A stretch of 5,625 bases of DNA from Clostridia bacterium (GTDB lineage Bacteria > Bacillota > Clostridia > Christensenellales > UBA1242), in contig JAFYKU010000040.1 in assembly GCA_017537405.1 (NCBI GenBank), forward strand, positions 1 through 5,625, given 5' to 3'. The position numbers were made by a program, and so were the translations under genes. The notes beneath the pieces are model-generated. The model did not search any database. It saw nothing but the letters and a program-made list of their open reading frames with translations, and had not been told where the DNA came from. This document shows positions 1-4,335 of the stretch, in pieces (the stretch's first letter is position 1; each line of letters starts with the position of its first letter).

Positions 1-90
1 AACCTTTTTATTATCAATTATTCTTTTCCAAAGTTCTTCTTTATGTCTTTCCAAATTTCTAATGTAATAATCAATATATTTCTTATTCAT
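1..90 (-). CDS. orf55, N-terminal part (gene crosses the window join)
   Basis: ATG at 88-90 opens a frame that stays open for 30 codons to base 1. It continues without a break from base 5625 to a TAA at 5548-5550 if the window is joined end to end, giving a 55-residue protein. The first part reads as a charged, probably helical peptide rich in Lys, Glu and aromatic residues (MNKKYIDYYIRN, then LERHKEELWKRIIDNKKV). The start overlaps the last 8 bases of the upstream gene (83-90, ATGAATAA) and has no good SD of its own, so translation is probably coupled to orf79. There is no membrane segment or signal peptide. I do not recognise the family. Its place between the operon start and the candidate ssDNA-binding gene suggests an early, replication-side or host-takeover role, which is inference. 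Confidence 0.7.
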   Translation of the reverse strand, partial: MNKKYIDYYIRNLERHKEELWKRIIDNKKV

Positions 91-322
91 TATTTTTCAC
101 ATATACCTTAAAATAAGAGCCATCATTTAATACATCATTAAGCATATGAAATACAGTATAATTAGAAAATTCATCTGGTATATCATATCTATTATTGATA
201 TGGTCCCAATACTTAGTTTCTAATAAGATATTACAATCTGCATTTTCATCTTTCATTACAGGCGAATAGTCCAATACTACTAAATTTCCTGAATAGCATT
301 TTAAAAATTTCTCTAAATTCAT
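83..322 (-). CDS. orf79, first gene of the operon, unknown function
   Basis: A 79-residue soluble protein. ATG at 320-322 is preceded by AAAGGAG (minus strand, 331-337) with 8 bases between, a near-ideal ribosome site. The sequence is mixed alpha/beta in character with many aromatic residues: a Leu/Val-rich strand at about 13-22 (NLVVLDYSPV), an acidic stretch at 24-29 and a YWDHINNRYDIP segment in the middle. It has no signal peptide or membrane helix. As the first gene after the operator-controlled promoter it would be among the first proteins made on induction. Its stop overlaps the start of orf55 by 8 bases. I cannot assign a function. Its look is of a small conserved mobile-element protein, and a regulator or host-interaction protein is possible. 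The ribosome site and operon position make the gene itself convincing. Confidence 0.8.
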   Translation of the reverse strand: MNLEKFLKCYSGNLVVLDYSPVMKDENADCNILLETKYWDHINNRYDIPDEFSNYTVFHMLNDVLNDGSYFKVYVKNNE

Positions 323-350
323 TTCAAAATCTCCTTTGGTTTGGTATAAT
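322..350 (+). promoter_or_regulatory. Candidate rightward promoter with extended -10
   Basis: Plus-strand TGGTATAAT (342-350) is a perfect extended -10 element. The -35 position (TTTCAA, 322-327, 17-base spacer) is poor, which extended -10 promoters tolerate. It would start near 357 and give the RHH gene a leader of about 125 bases that crosses all three operators, facing the leftward promoter head-on. A competing choice is TAAAAT at 459-464, closer to the gene. The sequence alone does not decide. Confidence 0.35.
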
Positions 351-367
351 TAATTGCTATATTTATT

Positions 368-381
368 GTTTACGCGTAAAC
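368..381. promoter_or_regulatory. Operator 1, perfect 14-bp palindrome
   Basis: GTTTACGCGTAAAC is a perfect 14-base palindrome and the longest of the three related sites. It lies just downstream of the expected start of the leftward operon transcript (about +6 to +19 from the promoter at 394-421). It also lies near the start of the possible rightward transcript from the TATAAT at 345-350. A protein bound here could block both. Binding by the adjacent RHH protein is inferred. Confidence 0.7.
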
Positions 382-393
382 CTTACATTAACC

Positions 394-421
394 ATTATAT
401 CTAATTACGCGTAAACATCAA
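394..421 (-). promoter_or_regulatory. Probable operon promoter (leftward)
   Basis: On the minus strand a perfect TATAAT (394-399) is preceded by TTGATG (416-421) with a 16-base spacer. TTGATG matches the -35 consensus at four of six positions. Transcription would start near 387 and read into orf79, with a leader of about 65 bases. Operator 2 fills the spacer and operator 1 lies just past the start, so repression by a protein bound to TTACGCGTAA is the simplest reading. It is the only obvious strong promoter upstream of the leftward gene block. Confidence 0.6.
405..414. promoter_or_regulatory. Operator 2, inside the operon promoter spacer
   Basis: TTACGCGTAA, flanked by AAAC on the right as in operator 1. 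It sits between the -35-like and -10 elements of the leftward promoter, the classic position for direct repression. Its distance to operator 1 is 35 bases and to operator 3 is 34 bases, measured start to start. Confidence 0.7.
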
Positions 422-438
422 TATTAAAATGTTACAAA

Positions 439-448
439 TTACGCGTAA
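439..448. promoter_or_regulatory. Operator 3, next to the RHH gene
   Basis: TTACGCGTAA again, here with AA on the left and CT on the right, so the match to operator 1 is limited to the 10-base core. It lies 34 bases before the RHH start codon and within a weak candidate rightward promoter, which would give autoregulation. Confidence 0.65.
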
Positions 449-481
449 CTTTTTTATGTAAAATATATAAAGGAGATTATA

Positions 482-679
482 GTGGGAAATACGAATAAGG
501 CTGAATATATGCGAGAATACAGGAAAAATAACCCTGTTTTAAGGTTGCATATAAAAAAGGATTTATTAGACAAAGTTGAATTAAAATGTGCTAAATTAAA
601 TTTATCGCACACAGAATATTTAACAAATTTAATAGAAAAGGACATTGAAAAAGATGAAGATTTCAAATCTTTAAAATAA
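482..679 (+). CDS. Small ribbon-helix-helix DNA-binding regulator, probable phage repressor
   Basis: A 65-residue protein starting at GTG 482-484, chosen because AGGAG (471-475) lies 6 bases upstream; the next in-frame ATG (509) has no such site. A basic N-terminal arm (EYMREYRKNNP, 8-18) leads into a short strand (VLRLHIK, 19-25), helix 1 (27-39), the turn NLS (40-42) and helix 2 (43-57). This is the order and size of the MetJ/Arc/CopG fold, in which dimers place the strand in the major groove of palindromic sites. It is the only gene clearly on the plus strand, faces the phage operon, and has three TTACGCGTAA palindromes upstream. It therefore probably represses the operon and itself. A copy-number control protein of the CopG kind is an alternative, since the target operon ends in the rolling-circle Rep gene. 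Confidence 0.8.
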   Translation: MGNTNKAEYMREYRKNNPVLRLHIKKDLLDKVELKCAKLNLSHTEYLTNLIEKDIEKDEDFKSLK

Positions 680-703
680 AAAATGCGAGATATGTTGTAA
701 CTG

Positions 704-746
704 ACAAGAGAGCCAGCCGAACAAGTCGGCATTGGCTCTAGTTTGT
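704..746. other. Strong bulged hairpin, candidate packaging signal
   Basis: AGAGCCA (709-715) pairs with TGGCTCT (733-739) and GCCGA (716-720) with TCGGC (726-730). That makes 12 GC-rich base pairs with a 2-base bulge (731-732) and a 5-base loop (ACAAG). ACAA (704-707) and TTGT (743-746) can extend it across an internal loop. No T-run follows, so it is a poor terminator for the RHH gene. A bulged hairpin at the edge of the intergenic region resembles the filamentous-phage packaging signal; that role is inference. Confidence 0.45.
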
Positions 747-770
747 ATGCAAAAAATGACTATTGCCACT

Positions 771-889
771 CGATTGTCGATAGAGCAACCACTCCGACAT
801 GCCTAAAATCCATAAAAAAATTACGCGCCCAATTTTTTTATGAATTTCTTAACGGCATTCTGTCATTCCTTTGCTCTATCGACTGCTCG
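771..889. repeat. Long imperfect inverted repeat with perfect AT-rich tip
   Basis: GTCGATAGAGCAA (776-788) is the exact reverse complement of TTGCTCTATCGAC (871-883), 13 of 13. CGA (771-773) and TCG (887-889) extend it. Inside, ATGCC (799-803) pairs with GGCAT (854-858). The tip is a perfect 12-bp stem (811-822 with 831-842) around an 8-base loop ACGCGCCC (823-830). The whole can fold as one hairpin of about 119 bases with bulges. It overlaps a spurious plus-strand open frame. A packaging signal or complementary-strand origin on the single-stranded genome is plausible. Confidence 0.6.
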
Positions 890-1000
890 TCATCCGCGCC
901 CAACAGTATGGCAATTACTACAAAAAAGCAAGTTATAATTGGTTCAACTAGCATATCGCATATAAAAATTGATATTTACCACTGTATAATATTATTATTA

Positions 1001-1022
1001 AGCCGAATATCATTGATAGGCT
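1001..1022. repeat. Small hairpin in intergenic region
   Basis: AGCC (1001-1004) and TATC (1008-1011) pair with GATA (1015-1018) and GGCT (1019-1022), giving 8 pairs with a 3-base bulge and a 3-base loop. It lies beside an AT-rich stretch (985-1000). Function unknown. Confidence 0.4.
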
Positions 1023-1097
1023 AGTGACATTAACGCCGCCTTTTATAATATATTGTAAAGTCATATCTTTGAATTATTATATTTTTGCTAGTTACAC

Positions 1098-1121
1098 CAA
1101 AGCGCAAAAAAACGCGCTTTG
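1098..1121. repeat. Perfect 8-bp hairpin with A-rich loop
   Basis: CAAAGCGC (1098-1105) pairs with GCGCTTTG (1114-1121) around the loop AAAAAAAC. No T-run follows on either strand. It is a compact, stable hairpin of the kind found at replication origins of single-stranded DNA phages; its role is not shown by the sequence. Confidence 0.5.
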
Positions 1122-1178
1122 TCGCTCATAAGCACTTTGTATTCGCGATACGCAAGGCAAGTAGAAAGAAATAAGCGC

Positions 1179-1318
1179 AAACTATTCGTTAAACACACAA
1201 TTGTTTAGCGAAAACGGAACGAAGTGGAGTGGTAGTTGCTAGGCGGCGCACTAGGTTCTCACGATATGCGCCGACTTGTAAGCACCTATTTGCTAAACAT
1301 TTGTTTAACGGATAGTTT
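1179..1318. repeat. Inverted repeat enclosing a GC-rich hairpin, candidate Rep-recognition site or origin
   Basis: AAACTATTCGTTAAACA (1179-1195) and TGTTTAACGGATAGTTT (1302-1318) are reverse complements at 16 of 17 positions, the exception being a T-G pair. Each arm also contains its own short hairpin built on AAACA/TGTTT (1187-1195 with 1202-1210; 1292-1300 with 1302-1310). Between the arms lies a perfect GC-rich stem CGGCGCA/TGCGCCG (1244-1250 with 1267-1273) with a 16-base loop. The right arm overlaps the Rep stop codon. Placement directly next to the Rep gene makes it the best candidate for the initiator's target. Confidence 0.5.
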
Positions 1319-2112
1319 AGTCGAAATGATAGTAGGTTACTTTTTGAGAGAAAGTTCCTACATTAATTTCTTTAACATCAATATAATTTGCTTCCAGAAT
1401 TTCATCTTCAAATAGTTTTTCTTTATCAGAATAATATTCTGTAATGATAGGTTTGTTTAAGTTCTGGGAATAAATATATCTTCTTTTATTTTTAGCTACA
1501 CAACATTCTGCTTTAGTAATATATTTTAAAATGTATGTTGAACAACGAAAGGTATCTTGAACAGGAGTTGCGTCAGAGAATCCAAGTCGATAATCTAATA
1601 TTTCAAATCGTTCTATATTAGACTTGGTTTTTCGTCTTTTACCATTCTTATTTATGGAAGGAGATATATTTAGTTCTGGACAATCTGCAATAAGTCCGTG
1701 AAAATGCCATGCGTGTTTACCATTTTCTTCAAGCCTTTTATGAATTTCTGGTACAATGATATATTTTAAGTTTGGGCATTTTCTATCTCTAATACCACGA
1801 AAAAAATTTTGTACCTTTTTCAAAAGCAAATCGTAGTCAGTTCTATCTACCTTGTTTTTATCGAAAGTGAGAGTGATAAACCAATCCCACTTATTAGAAC
1901 GCACCAAATCATATATATTATTTTTAGTTCTATTAAGAGAACTGTTAATACTTCTCATAGATATATTATCAGTTCTCTTTTTGGATTCTCCCAGAGGACT
2001 AGGTTCGTAGTCCTGACTGTTAGAAGGTACCAGAACTGGGAGTAGAGTAATGTTTAATTATATATTGTCCGTTTCCATACTCAATTTTCTTATAATTATA
2101 TTTCTCCAACAT
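1317..2112 (-). CDS. HUH rolling-circle replication initiator (Rep, G2P-like), interrupted by a +1 frameshift
   Basis: Nicks the viral strand to start rolling-circle replication. The catalytic part (213 residues from ATG 1958) shows motif 1 FITLTFD (27-33), the HUH motif WHFHG (His85, His87) and the tyrosine motif YILKYITK (Tyr142 or Tyr146, Lys145), in the order of filamentous-phage G2P-type nucleases. ATG 1958 has no SD. The likely true start is ATG 2112, with AAGGGGG (2121-2127) 8 bases upstream and the preceding stop 2 bases away. It reads MLEKYNYKKIEYGNGQYIIK, typical of the start of such proteins, then stops at TAA 2020-2022. The +1 frame is open from 2057 and leads into the nuclease with no ATG, GTG or TTG before 1958. 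Joined, the protein is about 264 residues. Programmed shift, inactivating mutation and assembly error all remain possible. Last gene of the operon. Confidence 0.8.
1988..2042 (-). other. Nested hairpin at the Rep frame change
   Basis: CTCCCAG (1988-1994) and CTGGGAG (2036-2042) form a perfect 7-bp outer stem. Inside, AGGACTA (1995-2001) and TAGTCCT (2008-2014) form a perfect 7-bp hairpin with a 6-base loop. In the Rep mRNA the inner hairpin begins 5 bases after the TAA at 2020-2022, the spacing typical of recoding signals. The stretch is visibly richer in G and C than the gene around it. It could act in RNA (frameshift stimulator) or in DNA (replication signal inside rep). Confidence 0.6.
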
Positions 2113-2114
2113 TA

Positions 2115-2378
2115 TCAGCACCCCCTTGTTTTATTATATATCCACATAGCAATTTTAACAGTTGGTTTAGCAGCTATAAGAACAAGGAGTATATTAACAG
2201 TGTATGTATACATTGTTTGGTCGAAAAAGTATTGCCCGAACCTATAGCCAGAAACAAGATATCCATTAACTGTATCAACTACATTCCATACATTACTTGG
2301 AAGTTCTGGGAGTGGTATTAAATCAAAAATCAAAGTCAACAAAGAAAAGATAATAGTTAAAAGTCCTTCAATTATCAT
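2115..2378 (-). CDS. orf87, small two-helix membrane protein, candidate minor coat/assembly protein
   Basis: An 87-residue protein with hydrophobic helices at about 3-23 and 58-81. They are separated by a loop containing a proline-rich bend (IPLPELP, 21-27) and a Trp/Val/Asn segment. The end is basic (WIYNKTRGC). ATG 2376-2378 overlaps the stop of the upstream gene (ATGA). Its SD, AGGGGGTGG, is written in the last codons of that gene. In filamentous phages the protein that caps the virion together with pIII (pVI in Ff) is a small polytopic membrane protein encoded directly after pIII. Position and hydropathy here fit that role, but there is no diagnostic motif. A holin-like or assembly helper protein is the alternative. 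Confidence 0.7.
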   Translation of the reverse strand: MIIEGLLTIIFSLLTLIFDLIPLPELPSNVWNVVDTVNGYLVSGYRFGQYFFDQTMYTYTVNILLVLIAAKPTVKIAMWIYNKTRGC

Positions 2379-3565
2379 ACATTACCACCCCCTAAATCTT
2401 CATTATCTGATTTTAATATACCTAAGTCAGCAAGAATTGACTTGGATATATTTGCAATACTGTATATCAACAATAGACTTGTCAGCATACGAACAATAGC
2501 TATAAGTGACATATTTAATGATGAAATCTGTATACTACCTATTGTATTCAAGTTAAAACTATATTCTGGCATTATTACAGAATCCATAAATTTGACACTT
2601 GGAATTTTAATAGTGGCATCTGGGTTATAGTTGGATATTGCATTTAGTTGGTAGTATGCCAACTCAAACGGAAATCCCAGTATTCCCATAGAATCTAATA
2701 ATTCGTTTATATATCCTTCCATAGTGTCGGATAAATCAGAAGGAACAAACAAATCATATATTCCGTCTAATATAAGAGTAGGAACGGACTTTACTAAATC
2801 ACCAATACTTTTGACTTCTAATAGAGTGTTACTTTGCAAGTCGGCAAGGTCTTTAACTTCTTCTTCCCAATTATTAATATCTTCACCAGAGAAGTCGCAA
2901 GAGCATATATCAATTATTCCTTTTGAATTTCCATTTTCAATTAAGGTAAGTCCACCAGAATTCCAATTCCAAAGAGCAAAATTAATTCTATAAGCATTGT
3001 AATTAATACTTGGGTTGTCATCAGTTGACTCCCAGTTCCATGATATAGTTTGTCCTTTTTTTAGTTGGAATGTTTTAAGTGTAGTCCATTCTCCCGAAGT
3101 TCTGTTTTTACCTTCAAGTCGGGCAGTAGTGTAACCATTACTGAATGATGAATCATCAAGATAGGATACAAGAGTTCCTTGCAATTTTGCCACAGTTAAT
3201 ATCTCATCTGGGTACAATTCATAATACACATTGGAGTTATAAATCTTAAATGTATCTATGTTATTATTTGAATTTATTGTACCTTTAACTGAAAATGTAT
3301 AATTGTTATACATATCAGTAATAGAGTATATTCCAGTAGTACTATTGGAACTGATATTGTATGTGTGCGTATTAGTCCAATTATTAGACTTATAATCTAT
3401 TGATTGCTGACTATATCTGGATAAATCTGTATAACTATTATTACTTGTATATCTTGGGTAATAGCTAAACAAGAATTTATATTCATCTGCATAAGCTACA
3501 ATATCAAATACATTAAATGCACACAGTAGAACAGTAGTGATAAAAAATAATTTTACCTTCTGCAT
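2375..3565 (-). CDS. Secreted, C-terminally anchored pIII-like adsorption protein
   Basis: A 396-residue protein starting at ATG 3563-3565, chosen over ATG 3634 because AAGGGGG lies 11 bases upstream and a signal peptide then begins at residue 1: basic MQKVK, a hydrophobic core (6-20) and AYA at 24-26 before DEYKF. The mature N-terminal half (about 27-230) is rich in Ser, Asn, Thr and Tyr, like a beta-sheet surface domain. A CSC pair follows near residue 220, then a Leu-rich helix and an LGFPFELAYY segment. One membrane helix (353-372) precedes a short acidic tail ending in GGGNV. Signal peptide, exposed domain and C-terminal anchor are the architecture of filamentous-phage pIII, which binds the host and ends virion release. 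Position after the assembly genes agrees. The receptor is unknown. Confidence 0.78.
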   Translation of the reverse strand: MQKVKLFFITTVLLCAFNVFDIVAYADEYKFLFSYYPRYTSNNSYTDLSRYSQQSIDYKSNNWTNTHTYNISSNSTTGIYSITDMYNNYTFSVKGTINSNNNIDTFKIYNSNVYYELYPDEILTVAKLQGTLVSYLDDSSFSNGYTTARLEGKNRTSGEWTTLKTFQLKKGQTISWNWESTDDNPSINYNAYRINFALWNWNSGGLTLIENGNSKGIIDICSCDFSGEDINNWEEEVKDLADLQSNTLLEVKSIGDLVKSVPTLILDGIYDLFVPSDLSDTMEGYINELLDSMGILGFPFELAYYQLNAISNYNPDATIKIPSVKFMDSVIMPEYSFNLNTIGSIQISSLNMSLIAIVRMLTSLLLIYSIANISKSILADLGILKSDNEDLGGGNV

Positions 3566-3975
3566 ATAGGAATCAACCCCCTTAGAAAAGAAAATACAAA
3601 AGCGAAAATAAGACCAACCAAAAGAGCAAAGCAAACATTATAAGTCTTGAATCCAACCTCATAATTTGCATTTCTGGCGAAGGGAGTATGTTCTATATTT
3701 GATACAATCTGATAGCAAGTATTTGCAGCATAATTTATTGTATCTTCTCTATTATCAAGATTAGTAATATTAATAGTTGGAGTTCCATTGTCATCTGATA
3801 TAATTTCTATCATCTGCTTAGTAGTTCCAGTAATAGAATTATCATTACTTTCATAAGAACCGATAAGCATTATAGTTTCATTTTCAGATACATCAAATGC
3901 AATCCAATCATCATGTGTATATATAAAATTCTCATAAAAAGGATTTACAGTACTATCAAATACAGTATATTCCAA
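3553..3975 (-). CDS. orf140, C-terminally anchored membrane protein, probable virion or assembly component
   Basis: I take TTG 3973-3975 as the start because AAGGGAG (3984-3990) lies 8 bases upstream. The longer reading from GTG 3984 would start inside that ribosome site. The 140-residue product has no N-terminal signal. It has a polar domain of about 110 residues rich in Asn, Thr, Asp and Ile, then a membrane helix (114-131, CFALLVGLIFAFVFSF) and a short basic end (RGLIPICRR). Its last 13 bases overlap the start of the pIII-like gene, so the two are translationally linked. A tail-anchored protein with a large polar head next to pIII could be a minor coat protein or an assembly partner. I do not recognise the family. 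Confidence 0.72.
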   Translation of the reverse strand: MEYTVFDSTVNPFYENFIYTHDDWIAFDVSENETIMLIGSYESNDNSITGTTKQMIEIISDDNGTPTINITNLDNREDTINYAANTCYQIVSNIEHTPFARNANYEVGFKTYNVCFALLVGLIFAFVFSFLRGLIPICRR

Positions 3976-3980
3976 TATAA

Positions 3981-4172
3981 TCACTCCCTTTCTGCATATT
4001 TAGTAAGATAGAGATATTCTTTGAATGATATTCTTCTTTTATAAAAAGTGTTTTCCATAAATGAATGATATTCTTCATAGCATTTACCAGAATCATCATC
4101 AATATAATAATCAAATCTTTCGTAAACTACATCTGTAGTATGATTTTTATTTTCAACAAAAAATCTATTCAC
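3981..4172 (-). CDS. orf63, small soluble protein of unknown function
   Basis: A 63-residue protein from GTG 4170-4172, with the strong SD AGGGGGTG (4178-4185) 5 bases upstream. It is very rich in Tyr, Phe, Glu and Asp (for example ERFDYYIDDD and CYEEYHSFME), with a basic patch KRR in the second half, and has no hydrophobic segment. The stop overlaps the ribosome site of the next gene. Lying among coat and assembly genes, it may be a cytoplasmic chaperone or regulator of assembly; this is a guess from position. No family recognised. Confidence 0.65.
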   Translation of the reverse strand: MNRFFVENKNHTTDVVYERFDYYIDDDSGKCYEEYHSFMENTFYKRRISFKEYLYLTKYAERE

Positions 4173-4183
4173 AAATACACCCC

Positions 4184-4321
4184 CTAAAATGTTCTATGTC
4201 CACCAGTAAAGGCAGAGAGTAAGAATAAATATGCGCGATTAACGAGCACCCATAAAAGCGAGATAGGTGTCACACATTTTACAAGATAAGTTAATAATTC
4301 TACACTGTTTTCTAAATCCAT
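4184..4321 (-). CDS. orf45, tiny single-helix membrane protein, candidate minor coat protein
   Basis: A 45-residue protein from ATG 4319-4321, with AAAGGAG (4331-4337) 9 bases upstream; that site overlaps the stop of the ATPase gene. A short acidic N-terminus (MDLENSVE) is followed by a long hydrophobic stretch (about 17-38: VTPISLLWVLV, NRAYLFLLSAF) and a basic end (GGHRTF). Its TAG overlaps the SD of orf63. Size, single helix and charge layout match the small minor coat proteins (pVII/pIX-like) that close one end of filamentous virions. No motif proves this, but the ribosome site and tight fit between neighbours support a real gene. Confidence 0.7.
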   Translation of the reverse strand: MDLENSVELLTYLVKCVTPISLLWVLVNRAYLFLLSAFTGGHRTF

Positions 4322-4335
4322 ATATAATCACTCCT

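Larger units (their letters stand above)
323..480. promoter_or_regulatory. Divergent control region of the phage
   Basis: This AT-rich gap separates orf79 (leftward) from the RHH regulator (rightward). It contains three TTACGCGTAA palindromes at 370-379, 405-414 and 439-448, a strong leftward promoter and at least one candidate rightward promoter, plus the ribosome sites of both flanking genes. The layout is that of a repressor gene facing the operon it controls, with shared operators between. The binding of the RHH protein to these sites is inference from proximity, symmetry and copy number. Confidence 0.75.
680..1316. other. Gene-free structured intergenic region (replication origin and packaging candidate)
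   Basis: About 640 bases without a convincing gene on either strand, between the stops of the RHH gene and the Rep gene. It is dense in inverted repeats: 704-746, 771-889 with its perfect tip at 811-842, 1001-1022, 1098-1121, and the long repeat 1179-1318 enclosing 1244-1273. None is followed by the T-run of an intrinsic terminator. In filamentous phages such as Ff the region of similar size and position carries the viral-strand nick site, the complementary-strand origin and the packaging hairpin. I infer the same package here but cannot point to a nick sequence. Confidence 0.65.

Noticed and set aside
454..732. Open frame of 92 codons on the minus strand
   Set aside because: Antisense to the well-supported RHH gene, with no ribosome site; a shadow frame.
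987..995. TAATATTAT, similar to the geminivirus nick nonanucleotide TAATATTAC
   Set aside because: One mismatch at the end, not in a hairpin loop, in a very AT-rich stretch, and the Rep here is of the filamentous-phage type.
743..1024. Open frame of 93 codons on the plus strand
   Set aside because: No ribosome site, unlikely composition, and it runs straight through the long inverted repeat at 771-889; better explained as non-coding origin region.
1036..1063. Possible dif/XerCD-like site around TATAATATATTGTAAAGT
   Set aside because: The right half resembles the Bacillota dif arm at about 8 of 11 positions, but the left half does not match; AT-rich sequence gives such matches by chance.
1098..1121. 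Intrinsic terminator for either flanking transcript
   Set aside because: Stable stem, but no T-run after it on either strand; the same holds for 704-746 and 1244-1273.
1217..1246. Possible G-quadruplex in the GG-rich stretch before the GC hairpin
   Set aside because: Only pairs of G with uneven spacing; weak and overlapping a better-supported stem.
1988..2042. Possible tRNA or tRNA-like fold
   Set aside because: At 55 bases it is too short, lacks the acceptor and T-arm pattern, and lies inside the rep coding region.
1809..2247. Two plus-strand open frames opposite rep and orf87
   Set aside because: Antisense to genes with clear motifs or ribosome sites, with no start signals of their own.
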